Shown here piece by piece: positions 48,303-60,315 of a stretch of 64,000 nucleotides of DNA. The position numbers and the translations under genes are program-made. Under the pieces are notes generated by a model. That model had not been told where the DNA came from. It made no database searches and saw only the letters and a program-made list of their open reading frames with translations. This stretch comes from Nymphaea colorata (lineage: Eukaryota; Streptophyta; Magnoliopsida; Nymphaeales; Nymphaeaceae), in the NCBI RefSeq assembly GCF_008831285.2, contig NC_045143.1:17757655-17821654 (forward strand). The letters are read 5' to 3'. Every line of letters starts with the position of its first letter. Position 1 is the stretch's first letter.

Positions 48303-51300
48303 TGCCCCTTCGATCTAATCTCCATTTCAAGGACGTTTAGCATTTCCTTGAAATAATGGAATCGTGGTCCTAGTAACGGCTTAGTAAAAATATCAGCTAA
48401 TTGTTTTTCTGACTGAACATATTTAATCTCAATTGTATTGTCTGCCACCTTCTTTTTGACAAAATAATAGTTAATTTTTGTGTTTTGTTTGTGCATGGAA
48501 AACTGAATTTGCCACCAAGTATGTTGCTCCAATGGTGTCGGAGCACAGAATTGGTTTCTCAGTTTGAGTTCCCAGATCTTTCATCAAGTTATTCAGCCAT
48601 ATCACTTCTAAAAGAGCTCTTGCAATGGCCTTATACTCTGGTTCTGTGCTAGATTTAGCTATTGTCTATTGTTTGGTAGATCTCTAAGATATGATATTGT
48701 GTCCAACTTTTGTAACATAGCCACTAGTAGATCTTCGGTCGTCCGGGTACTCAACCCAATTTGCGTTAGAGTAGGTAGATAGAACGAAAGAATTGGATTT
48801 TGATATCACAAAACCATGCTGAATGGTACCTTTAAGGTATCGTAAAATTCTATTGACATGAGTCCAGTGAGTTGAAGTGGGCTGGTGCATGAACTGGAAA
48901 GCTTTATTCACTACAAAGGTAATATCCAGGCATGTTAAAGTGACATACTAAAGAGCTTCTATGATTTGTTGGTACTGAGTTTCATTTTCCAATCTTTCGC
49001 CATCGAGTTTGGATAGAGGAACATTTGGAGCAGAAGGCGTGACACAAGATTTTGCCTTGAAATATCTCTGATATATTTTTCCTGCGAGAAAAAAAAAATT
49101 GTCCTTTTGATGTGACACTTCAATGCCTAAGAAGAAATGTAATTTGCCAAGATCTTTTATAGAAAAGGCTTGTCCCAAATTATGTATAATCCTTTGAATT
49201 TTCTGTGGATTATTTCCTGTAATAATTATATCATCCACATATATAAGTAGAAAAATGATTTTATCTTGGGACAAAAAGTCTAGTGTCAACTAGTGACTCC
49301 TTGAACCCATTTTCAAGAAGATATCCTTTGAGTCTTTCAAACCAAGCCCAGGGCGCTTGCCTTAAGCCATAAAGCGCCTTTTTGAGGTGACACACATGGT
49401 GAGGCTTAGCAGTATTCTCAAATGTTGGTGGTTGAGTAATCAAAACTTCCTCCTTTAGAATCCCATGAAAAAATGCATTGTTAACATCCAATCGATGAAT
49501 AGTCTAACCTTCGGACACAACAATACAGAGGATGACCTGTATAGTGGTAGGTTTTATCACTGGACTGTATGTATCAGAATAATCAATTCATTCCCTCTTG
49601 CTATAACCTTTGGCCACATGTCTAGCCTTGTAGCAAGCAATGGTCCCATCTAAACATCCTTTGATTTTAAAGACCCACTTACATCCGATTATATTAACTC
49701 CCTTAGGTGGTGCGACAAGGTCCCAAGTTTGATTTTTGTAAAGGGCGTCCATTTCACTTCGCATTGCTTCAATACATTGTGGGTTTTTTAAAGCCTCCAC
49801 AACACTTTCTGTGTCTTATTCTTCCAGAGATATAGCAGCCATGTAAACCATGGGTCACCTAGTTCCATCTTGGGACCATATGATCACGGGGTGGGTTTGA
49901 CTTGAGGCATCAATGGTGAGATTTGGAGGAGATTGAACAATAGCATTTTCTTGAATCCCATGATTATAAGTATGACTTTCATCAATTGAATTGGTCGACT
50001 GGTTGTTTTGAGTCTGATCTTTTTCTCATGAATTTGGACCGGGTAAGAATATATATTTGGATCCATTTGGATCAAATCCAGCTTTCTTGGAGTTGTCTTT
50101 TTTTTAGTTGAACTGAAGGCATGACTAGATGATTGGAAATCCATTTTTCAATGTCCCTTTCAGTGGTAGGAGAACCACATCCATGAAATAAGAAATTGGT
50201 CTCGTTGAACATAATGTGTCTGCTAATAAAGACCATGTTAGTAATAGGATCCAAACATATGTATCCCTTATGACATGTACCATAGCCAATAAAGACACAT
50301 GCTTTGGATTTTGTAGAGAGTTTGGACTCTCTATATGGCACAAGAAAGGAATAGCATGTACATCCAAAAACTCGAAAATAATCATATTGAGAAGCAGATT
50401 TGAAAACAATTTCAAATGGAGATTTATTTTCGAGTTCTGGGCTAGGCAATCGGTTGACGATGTGAACTATTGTTCAAAAGAGTGAACCCAAAAACGTTGA
50501 GGAAGAGATGCATGAACCATCATACTTAAGTCGGTCTCAACAACATGACGATATTTTTTCTCCACAACACCATTGGAGGCGTGTGGGGGCAAGAAAGCCA
50601 TTTTTTATTCCAGTGAAGCTGAGAAAATTTGAGAAATCATTGCTTAAAAACTCGCCACGAGAATCGCTATGGAAAATTTTTAGCTCGTGTCTCAATTGTT
50701 TTTCCACATGCACCTTAAAATTTTGAAAGCATGGCAGCGTGTCTGATTTTCTAACAACGGAAAAAATTTAACTAAAACATGAAAAATCATCCACAATCAA
50801 TATATAATATTTGTAGCATTCTCTAGAGCATGTTGGGGCAGGTCCCCAAAGATCGGCATGAAGTAAAAGAAGTAGATGAATGCTAGTAGTTAAACTAAAA
50901 TCAAATGGTAGTCAGTGCATTTTAGCCAAGATACAACTAGAACATAAATCAAGTTTACTATCATCTAAAGACATAATTATTTTTCTTAAGTAAATTCAAT
51001 GTCTTCAAGTGAGAATGACCCAGTCATTGGTGCCAAAGATTGACTGGAAGACTTCTAGAATGCTGCATAATAAGAGCACGCTTGGATCCTTTGCTGGCTT
51101 CATCAGTCCATATGTCTAGACCATCCTTAGTTTTTCCCTTGTGAAGAGCTTCTCTTGTCTGCAAATATCTAACAACAAATCCATTAGCATCAAATTCCAC
51201 CGAGCAATTGTTGTCTTTTGTAAAATGAGAGATAGATATAAGATTTTGGCTGATCGTTGGCACATGTATTGCATTCTTTAACTAAAAGGAACGAGGGATT

Positions 51301-52367
51301 GAGTTGAGAAATATGTTACCGATATGAGAACTTGGAGGCTTAGCGCCATTGCCTACAAGAACTCCTTCCATCGCTATGAGTCACATGGTGGGTTGCACCA
51401 CCATCAGGGTGCCAAGCATTGTCACGACCTCCGTTTAGAGCCATGGCCATAAAGGTCTTAGGTATGTCATAGCACATCCACACGCAGTATGATTTCTACG
51501 CCCACAAAATGACATATAACCTACTGATTTTCAGAATTCTTTTGCCCTTGAAAGCTTCATCCAGCAGGGTAAGAGTTCCTTCTGCAGCTACGGCCACCAC
51601 GACCATTACAACCACTATTTGCTCCCCTGCCACTATAGTTTCCACGATCACCATAGCCTCCTTGTTGAGTAAAAAAAAGCAGTTGGTGAATATTCAACTT
51701 GGGTAGGACTTTTAGCAGCAAGTAATTGAAGTTGGTGCTCTTGATTAAGCAAGAGATCATGTAACTCGGAAAAGGTGGGTAGAATTTTGGACATCGTGAC
51801 TGTTGTAACAAAACTCTCATACTCACTTGACAGGCCGTTGACAGTATGCAAGACCAGATCTGAATCAGATACTATCTCATTCACAGCTCTAAGAGAATCA
51901 ACCAAAACCTCACGTGGTTGAGATATTCTAACATACTTTTGTCATTCTTTTTGGCATTTTGCAAATCCCTCTTTAACTGAAGAATACAAATATTTGAACG
52001 AGATGCATGAGCCTTAGCCAGGGCCACCCAAGCTTCACGAGCCATGTCATAGTAGATAATTTGAGTGGGTATAGATTCAGTAACGGTAGACAACATCCAG
52101 CTTAACGCAAGCTGGTCAGAGCACTTCCATTTGATATACTCCAGATTTATTTTGGTGGAGTTATCATTCAATTTTTCAGGTGGAGTGGAAGAGCCATCAA
52201 CATACCTTAATAAATCTTGGCTATACATGGGGACTTCGGAGTAGCGATTTCCAAAGGAGATGGTTGTTTTCATCTAGGTTGATAGATACGAGGCTTGCAG
52301 TAGCATTCCATTGAGGATTGATGGTTGCCATGGTAGATTGCTGAAACAAACGTAGCTCTGATACCAA

Positions 52368-52782
52368 GTAAAAGTAGAGATGAGAGAGAGAGAGAGAGAG
52401 AGAGAGAGCACACACAAGCAGTTACGTGGTTCGGTCAAGATCGACCTATGTCCAAGACAATGTTCCTCTCCTTTACAATTCTGGTAAGAATGAATTCTCT
52501 CTTGTTACTACAACAAAAATTTTTGAAGAGGAAAGAGAGCTAAATAGGAATATTCAAGCTGGTCTATCAAGATCCAATATTTTTGGATCTTGATTGAGAA
52601 ATTGAATTTCTTTCCTTTTGAAACAGATTTTGGCAACTTCGAATGTTGGAGCATTTATTGCTTTCCTCTTTTGAGTGTTAATAACGTTTCTTCCATATTG
52701 GGCTTGATACAAGCAATTTGATTTACGTTGCAATATTGGCAAGAGTGATGGATGAATAGGATCGGCAACCTTATCTTTAACA
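52368..52782 (-). repeat. 5' LTR of the nested Copia element
   Basis: It is next to the primer-binding site on its inner side. A (GA)n tract is at 52382-52408. The outer end is ...tctttaaca followed by the GTTTC target duplication. Confidence 0.9.
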
Positions 52783-52787
52783 GTTTC

Positions 52788-53204
52788 ATTCACCCAAGAT
52801 TGCAGGTGATTAAGTTTCATTGGTTGACCTTACTATTGGCTGTTGCTGTTTTATAATGATGTAAATCGAGCAGATAAATTAATGAAAAATCTGAACATGA
52901 ATTTTTTACCGTGGATGCACGCAAGAAGCCGAACCACGCAACCATGTTACATTTTTTCTGATATACATAACCCAGATCATTTTTGAAGAACAATTGACAG
53001 ATGACTACTCGCTTTGGCGTACTTGCATTAGAACAGTTCACTAATGATCAAATGTTTAAATATGGGAACTCAGCGGACCGTATCTTACCTTCTTTCAAAA
53101 TCTGTATTGAAGGTATATTTGTTAGGGGAGGGATTCAAACTACCGTGTGTTGGATGTTGTTGGTTAGTTAAAATTTAAAAAATTGTCTGCAAAAAATAGT
53201 CGCT
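52788..53204. other. Spacer, no recognisable gene
   Basis: The start may be the right half of the Copia LTR split by the nested insertion. Nothing else is recognisable. Confidence 0.4.
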
Positions 53205-53221
53205 AAATTCATATTAGCCAC

Positions 53222-53461
53222 GCCTCAAGGGGCATAGCGTAGCTGGTTGAGCTAGGGGCCTGTACTAAGGCAGGTCTCTAGTTCGATTCCCGTGGGCGTT
53301 ATGTTCCTGTGTCTTAAGGCGGTAGGGCGCGGCATCTAAGATGAAGGGTGCACCGTTGCTATCGCCGACACCGACGCAGCTCAGGACCCCGGAGGCAGGG
53401 GGAATGGGGGGGCCTTCGGGCCTTTTTCGGGCGGTGGGATTAATACCCCTTGCTCACCCGG
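53222..53461 (+). mobile_element. tRNA-derived SINE, copy 2
   Basis: It is flanked by a perfect 17-base duplication, aaattcatattagccac (53205-53221 and 53462-53478). Box A is TAGCGTAGCTGG at 53235-53246 and box B is AGTTCGATTCC at 53280-53290. A GGCC-TTCG-GGCC hairpin at 53411-53422 is followed by TTTTT (53423-53427). By eye it reads the same as copy 1 at 21535-21774 except for the last base. An 84-codon frame over it is a by-product. Confidence 0.92.
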
Positions 53462-53504
53462 AAATTCATATTAGCCACGGTTTATATGTGGCGATGGTTT
53501 ATAA

Positions 53505-53680
53505 CAGTAGCGGAGTCAGAAATGTTGAAGTGAGGAGCACTAAATATAAAACCCTGCCCATATATATAAATGAACATAATTTTCTAATTTTTTAAAATAT
53601 CAAATATGAAAATAAAGCCATTTTTTGGGGCTGGCATAGGCCACAATACCACACTTGCATATATGTGGCTCCACCATGGG
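53505..53680. mobile_element. Possible MITE with imperfect inverted ends
   Basis: The left end agtagcggagtcag and the right end tgtggctccaccatg are imperfect inverted complements. The inside is AT-rich. No clear target duplication was found. Confidence 0.35.
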
Positions 53681-56394
53681 TTCATAGTGATTTTATCGAT
53701 GACTTGTGATTTTTTTTTTAAACAAAATAAAGTTTAGTCATCAAGCAAGTATAGGACACACAGCAGCATCCATTATCCTTGCTGGTGTTTGTCGATATAC
53801 TTATAATGCAGTGCAATTAAAATCAGTTTATGAAGCAATGCAGTGTAATTAAAATCAGTTTATGAAGCAACAAGTGAGGCCGCTGATTTGGTAAATCCGC
53901 TGCTTCACCGACTCAGGCGTGAATAAGTTGTGAATTAGCCAAAATCACCAGCTAGCTAGAAAGTTCTTTTCTGAAAAATAAACCAAAAATTAGTAACAAT
54001 AATTAAAAATAAAAAGTTAAATACATTGAGAAGAACTTGACAAGTGGTGTTTCTTAAATCTGCCGCCAAATTGGGATTCTATCTGCATTGGTCGATTCAT
54101 GGCAATTTGGACCGACTCGAATTGCACTGCCACGAAGTTCTACTTCTTCCTCCGTTAAAAGTTGGGGTCCAATGAGTATCTGTTCAATCTTGTTTCAGAA
54201 AATTCAAAAGTAATGCTGATTTTTGTTGGTCTGAAACCACGCAGGTTAATTTCTACTTATTCTATTTCATTCCTGTATGTGCATGGTTTTTCGTTTCTAC
54301 AGCAGGAGCCAATAGACCAGGGGTGACATGGTTAATGCAACAGCCGTGAAAACAGAAGCAATCTGAAGGGTTCCACCCATGGACAAACTGGACGGAAAAA
54401 GATAAGGACCTCTGTTTGCAATATCAGAAAAGAAAAATGTCTATTGCCATCTAAAATTTTTTTGGTACGCGGTAAAATATATTGTTAACCTCTAAGCATA
54501 TAGCATAGCTAGTGGGATTGATGAGCTCACAGACCATACATTGTCAAGTCAAATTTCCATGAGTATTATTCCTCTAAGTCTTGCAAGGTGGACATCTTAT
54601 CTAGTTACAAGGTGGACTCTGGAGGCAATGGCAAAGCGTATTTGCAACATGCAGCTACGGGAAAAGGGTATATGCTGAAACAATTAGCTGCAGAGACTTG
54701 GGACTCGAAGAAAGCCTTTAGCTAAGCGCTTAAAGAGAGACACTAGTTTCATATTTGCAACATGTAGGCCCACTTAATCAAATTTAATGTGGTTTATGGA
54801 TGGATTGATTTAATAAAAATCAATCATTGCAATATAACAGGTTTTTGTAGCATTTCCCAAAAATAAAAAAAGAAGGATCCTGGAAGTACCATGTTTTGGA
54901 TAACAAGGACAACAATGCATTTTCATATGAGGAAGACACCATCCAAAGGGTTGAACATTCTCATCGTTCTTTATTGCAATTTAAAGAAGAAATAGAACAT
55001 CGTGTAAGTCCTTCCAACTAGGTGAGTCCATGTCAATGTTCCAGAACTTTTTTCTTTTTTTTTGGCATCCCATGTCTTTATGGGACTCATTTATCAAAGA
55101 AGTGTCAAGTGTTCTTCACTAGGGAAGGACTATCTTTCTTTGAACTTTTTTTGTCCCTTTTTTTGTCTTTTCTACTTCATGCACACCTCTACATGGAAAT
55201 GATTATCCTTCTTTTATTTTTTCTTTCATCTCATTAGGGAAACCGTTTTAAGTGTGGAATCATTAATGCAATACCCTTATGCCTTTGACTTACTTTAGAG
55301 CTTGTGTGTCAAAAGGGTAATCCTTCCAAGAGTGCAAGGGATACCCCAAAAAAAAAGGAAAGAAAGAAAGTGGTATGTTCATATAAGAAAGAAAGTCCGT
55401 CCCCTTATTCAAGGGGATTATTCTTTCATCTCTTGTTGCAAATTATACTAATAGTGCAAATTATTATTCTTCTTTTTCTTTAGGTCGAGGAACTCTAATG
55501 GAGGATAAAGTTTCTTAATTGACCTGCCATGTACAATAAAGCCCCAAGCAACGCTATATCATATCTTAATTACCTGTTATATAGAGAATATATTTAAGCT
55601 GCCTTGTTATAATTACAAAAAATCCAGTCGTGTGGATAACTTCAACGTAGCTGGTCTCCCATGTTATTCTTCCTCAAAATATCCTTTACTTTACTGAAAT
55701 GTGTGGTTTTTTATTTTTGAAATCACATCAATTAATCCATGTAGAAGCAAGCATGTGGTTGGATTCTAGTGATTTTAAAAAGTAGATACTCTTTGCTAAA
55801 CGATGCTTCATTTGATGTTCATAGAAAACCACTTTCGGGGTTAAACCTTAAATCCATGGCTACGTACAAACCAATTATCAGTAGAAGTCGGATTCAGGTC
55901 CAATATATCATTTCTTTTTCAGATAACAAACAAATCCATGTACAACCGGATTTGTTAAATTGGACTTGATTCAGTTTTCAACATCTTCGTTCCCTTTACA
56001 TCATTCACCGCCACAATTACCGTAAGAGGTTATAAATCACTTTACGGTGTGTCAAAGCTAAAGTAAAGAGATAGACTTGTAACAATCACGGCTGCAGATA
56101 GGCTTGAGGTTCCCATTGGGCCACCTGCTATGTCACTTATCATTCAAATTTCATATGGTTCAGAATACAAGTGTCATCTACTGAGTATCGACAATAAACA
56201 GCCTGTCATGAAATCATCTCTGACCTAGTAAATGGAATGTCACCTAACCAAAAACACTTGCAGAAAGTAATTGTACACAGAACAACATAGGTGAAAATAT
56301 TGCATGAAGTCTTTTGCAGCTTTGATGGACCTTTAAGTCTCAAAAGTTGGTTTAATTCTTCCTTCCTCCACTAAGTACAATTATCTCACATTCT
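53681..56394. other. Spacer, no gene identified
   Basis: There is a 39-base tandem duplication at about 53806-53868 (gcagtgYaattaaaatcagtttatgaagcaa). On the minus strand at about 54310-54390, MGGTLQIASVFTAVAL continues to a stop after a plausible acceptor (ttttccgtccag). It resembles a terminal exon of a membrane protein, but I cannot name it and see no other exons. No transposon domains are seen. Confidence 0.4.
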
Positions 56395-56478
56395 TCACGA
56401 AGATTCTGACGAGGATGAAAGCAGGCCATGCCGCTTGAAAGACTCTCGGAAGCCATATCCACTCACATCATAATTGAA
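56395..56478 (-). other. Possible terminal coding exon of an unknown gene
   Basis: On the minus strand an acceptor-like tract (ccaccttcctgttcag) is followed by 27 codons, FNYDVSGYGFRESFKRHGLL then SSSSESS, and a stop. The composition looks protein-like, but the family is unknown and I found no upstream exon. The tandem repeat just upstream could lie in an intron. It may be chance. Confidence 0.2.
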
Positions 56479-56543
56479 CTGAACAGGAAGGTGGAAAAGG
56501 GTGCATAATTATAACTTCCAAAGGGTAAACAAATACCTCACTT

Positions 56544-57028
56544 TCTGGCGATTATATAACATATGCATGTGTTTTAAAGTTAACATCGAGGAGATTGATG
56601 GCATCTACTATAATTTAATTAAAAAAAGTATCTACAAATGTTATCATAATCAGAATGGGTCGCGCATTAGACATTTTTGCTGCAGGTTGATAAGATGACA
56701 GAGAATGCAAGGGTTGGAGAAATAATATCTATTATTTTATCAAATATTTTAAAATTATAAATTGTTAAGTAGAGAAAACAAACATCCAATCTGGCAATTA
56801 TATAACATGTGCATGTGTTTTAAAGTTAACATCGAGGAGATTGATGGCATCTACTATAATTTAATAAAAAAAGTATCTACAAATGTATCATATTCAGAAT
56901 GGGTCGTGCATTAGACATTTTTGCTACAGGTTGATAAGATGACAGAAAATGCAAGGGTTGGAGAAATAATATCTATTATTTTATCAAATGTTTTAAAATT
57001 ATAAATTGTTAAGTAGAAAAAACAAAAA
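56544..57028 (+). repeat. Tandem duplication, two ~244-bp units
   Basis: 56544-56787 and 56790-57028 align along their length, from tctggcRattatataacat through gaggagattgatggcatcta to taaattgttaagtag, with a handful of substitutions and small indels. The period is 246 bases. It is AT-rich and without recognised coding. Confidence 0.88.
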
Positions 57029-57860
57029 AAATGCCAAATCTAGACCGATGCACATCTGTGTGACATGCATCTGTTTTAAAGGTTTCCAATACGACATGAA
57101 ACTGCCATATACAATATCGCCCACTACAATGGCTTAGAATACGATGCTCAATCTTGAATTTGTTTTCACTAGCAAATGTGCTAGTCTCCCCTAGTCCCCT
57201 GCACAAACTTCACACCGAACTTTAAACTTGTTTACTGGACAAGCTTGTAGAAGAAATCACCAGTTGTCAACATGTTCTTGAAGTTTACTTCAGATCAGAG
57301 CCTCCATATATGAGCTCGATGTTCGTACATTTAATAAGACATGGTTGCGTTAAAATGCTGCAAGTGTCAAGTTTCTAAGACTAAGAGCTTCAAACATCAT
57401 AGGTCCAAAATACAAATCCTTGAAGGAAACCGTTGGAGATGGACTTGTTTACCAAGGAGCTAACGTTTAGGATTAGACACTATGCAGATGCATGAAGAAA
57501 GTTAATCTATTCTCCGTCTACCATTCTTAAAATTTTTAACTAGATTCTATTGTTTTAACAACTGATTCTACAATTCATCAAAAAATACCCAGTAATATGA
57601 TTTTTTCCATCTCTTTACCATAAAATTTTTTTTAATATTTTCACATGCTCCATTGATTCTACCAAACTTTGAAGCAAGTATAATTAGTGGCAAATCTTGT
57701 AGTATCCAGACTAGAATCTCTTCATGTAACAGATTGAGTTCTTATTGGATTCAAAACAAAAATATGACTATGAATCAACCTTTTCCCATACATCCAATTA
57801 TGTATTTTATTTTACTTGTATCTTCAAACGTAAGATCTATTCAATGAGTTATACTAGGGG
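57029..57860. other. Spacer, no recognisable gene
   Basis: Short frames only. A phrase in this part (gcatgaagaaagttaatctattctc, near 57491) resembles part of the decayed Copia at 46894-46917, which hints at transposon origin. Confidence 0.4.
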
Positions 57861-60130
57861 TCCCAAAGAAAATCGTTCTCTTCCAGAAACAAGATAATTG
57901 GCTACCTTCTCAATAATTATTTGAATATATTCTTAGAAGATTATGTTTCTCTTCAATTAACTTGATAGGATAGATTTATCTTGTACTAAGTTAGGTTTAC
58001 TTATTTTATTATTTTCCTTTTAATGCTGTATTTTATTTTTTAATTGTGTATTTGAATTTTATTTTTCAGCCAAAGATATGGCTGACTACATCGAGCCGTT
58101 GAACTTTCCAACGGCTAGATTTCTAGCCATTGGAGACTCCAAGGGCTCTTTTCCTCTTCTATTTATTGTATCTTTTCTTCCTCTTTAAGGAAGCTCTTGA
58201 AGAGCAGTGTCTTTTTCATCAATGAGAGAATATTTTTCTTGACTCTAATGAGTAAATCAGAGCTTGGCTCTACTTGAGTGCTTATCTTAGTTAGAGGCTG
58301 TTTGAGTGCTTCTTTTAGTAAGAAGCTAAAGACTGTTGATTAAAGAGTGCTCCTTTTCAGTAAGAAGCTGAAGACTATTGATCAAAGACTTACACGTCTG
58401 CTGGTGTGAATGATGAAGTGCTGTTCAAAGCTTGAAGATTCAAAGAACAACAAGCTGACTGAGATCTGTTGATGTTGTATCAGTGTTGCTGGAAGTGCTG
58501 ATTAAGTTAGAGATGATGTCAATTCTGACAAATTGTTTTGGAGTGATCTGTTGGTGAAGTATCAGCATTAATAGAAACATTGAATGAGGTTGAAGTTGCT
58601 GTCAATTATGACATACTGCTGTGGGTCATTTATAGCAGAACATATTGACTGTCCTGAAACTGGTACGCTTTCTTTTTCTCTTCAAAAGGCAGGCCTGTTT
58701 GCTTTTTCAACCATAAACCACCATATAGGAGGGAAAGGTCTTTGGGGTTATATTGAAAGGACTGAAACTGAGCCTACAATAGGTCTTACTAAAACCATAG
58801 ACGGAAAATTGAAGAGCTAAGTGGAAATGAGAGAGATAAGGCAGTTAAGGAGTTTGAAAAGAAATGGAAAGAGATGGAAAACCAAACATCACAAGGTGAT
58901 GCCTTGGTTATTAAACAGTGTGGATCGTACCATTAGTGCCCAGTTAGCTCAATTTGATTTAGCCCACGAAGCATGGAAGTACTTGAAAGAGACATAAATG
59001 AAATTTGCAAGTAAAAATCTCTCAATTACAGCAAGGAGACAAGTCCATGAAAGAATATTATAGAGAGCTCTCTCAATTGTGGGATGAAGTGTCTATCTTT
59101 GAACCAAAATGGAAGGATCCCAAAGATATCTTACTTAACGAAAAAATAGATTCAAGAGGATGAGCTCTATACTTTTCTTATGGGAATAAGGTCTAAGTTT
59201 GATATTGCAAGAACTTCTTCACTACAGAGGCCAACTATCCCTACTATGAATGAGGCCTTGTCTGAACTTATCATGGAAGAGAATCGGCAGATACACTATA
59301 AGGAACTCAATGACAGTGTTTTAGCAGTTTCAAAACCAGGAAATCACGCAAGGAATTATAGACCTCCTCATTTTGGAAAAAATAATGAGGATACCACCAA
59401 GAAAATTATTTATTTTCATTGTCATGAACCTGGGCATATTAAAACTAAATGCCCAAAATTGAGGAGAGTTGATAAAAGACCAGTTGTTGCTAAAATCAAA
59501 GCTGCTACAACTGAAAGTTCTGATCAAAGGACTGTTCAAGGATTCTCACTTGCAGAACTTGACAACCATTCACATAACCCACTACTTTGTTACTGGCCCT
59601 TAACCACCGGGCATCAACAACTGTGTTAAGAGTTCTTGATTGATGCTTAATAGAAAAGGTACTCTTGCAGGAAATAGACCACTTAGCATGTTGGGCACTA
59701 AGGTTCTTTTGATGATTCAAAAACTTTAAAGTCATGATCTGTGTAAAACAAACTCCTTTAAAATCAAATAATGCCACCAGTAGCACAAGGCCTATACTAC
59801 TGCATAGAACTCCAGATCGTAAGTGGAGTAGTGGTGCTTTGAGTAAACTTTTCACTATAAAATGTGATTGGTTTTCTATCATGGCTCGAGACAGCATCAA
59901 TGCCCACATTCGATGCATCACATTCAATTTCAAAAACCTTTGAAAAATTCAGTAACACAGGGGCAGAAGTCATCGTGTCTTTGATAGGCCGGAAAGTCTT
60001 CTCAGCTGCAAGACTCTATACAAAACTAGCATTCTTAAGGCACTCGGTAATGATTGTTGCAATTGTGCTAAAACTCTGTATGAACCGTCGATCAAAAAAG
60101 ACCAATCCATGGAAACTGTGGATTTCTCCC
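57861..60130 (+). mobile_element. Third Ty1/Copia remnant (5' LTR region and gag)
   Basis: A degenerate primer-binding site (taaatcagagcttgg, about 58253) follows an LTR-like stretch ending near 58246. gag follows in pieces: LSFSLQKAGLFAF, GKGLWGYIERTE, TISAQLAQFDLAHEAWKYL, SMKEYYRELSQLWDEVSIF, LYTFLMGIRSKFDIARTS. Then comes a zinc-knuckle-like FHCHEPGHIKTKCPKL in which the first Cys of the usual CX2CX4HX4C is replaced. Frames shift several times. pol is not recognisable, and there is no 3' LTR. Confidence 0.7.
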
Positions 60131-60139
60131 AGAGCCCGA

Positions 60140-60315
60140 CGAGCAATGTTTAAAAACTCGCCAAGTCAACCCGATGACTCGGGTGACGCAGCTCGGCTCG
60201 CCCTCCTACTGGGTCAACCCAGTAGAGGGACTTGGTGTTGTCAAAAACTCAGTCAAACTCGACCGAGTCACGAGTCGAGGAAGACTCACCCGAGTTTTGT
60301 TAAGTTTTTTTTTTT
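60140..60315. mobile_element. ACTCG-rich element fragment
   Basis: Repeated ACTCG/CGAGT motifs in both orientations (aaaactcgccaagtcaaccc, gactcgggtga, cgagtcacgagtcgag, cacccgagttttg) suggest a non-autonomous DNA element. No ends could be fixed. Confidence 0.4.

Larger units (their letters stand above)
47885..52782 (-). mobile_element. Nested Ty1/Copia retrotransposon with both LTRs
   Basis: The element is 4898 bp in minus orientation. LTRs are 47885-48302 (3') and 52368-52782 (5'), with TG..CA-type ends (TGTTAAAGATAAGG...). The flanking 5-base duplication is GTTTT (47880-47884) against GTTTC (52783-52787). The primer-binding site TTGGTATCAGAGC is the complement of 52355-52367. gag starts at 52331 (MATINPQWNATASL) and runs to about 51557 with one frame change, followed by a Gly-rich tail. 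Then come pre-integrase (51024-51263), integrase C-terminal part (50072-50449), reverse transcriptase (49261-49800, then 48948-49289 with LIYVDDIIITGN) and RNase H (48074-48911, YLKGTIQHGF, ADIFTKPLLGPRF). The integrase core is not recognisable and there are several stops. It interrupts the preceding Copia's LTR. Confidence 0.92.

Noticed and set aside
53235-53290. Functional tRNA gene
   Set aside because: Box A and box B are present, but no acceptor stem closes. The sequence is the 5' part of a 240-bp SINE with target duplications.
53341-53595. 84-codon frame at the SINE
   Set aside because: It runs from the middle of the SINE through the target duplication into flanking DNA and so is not a gene.
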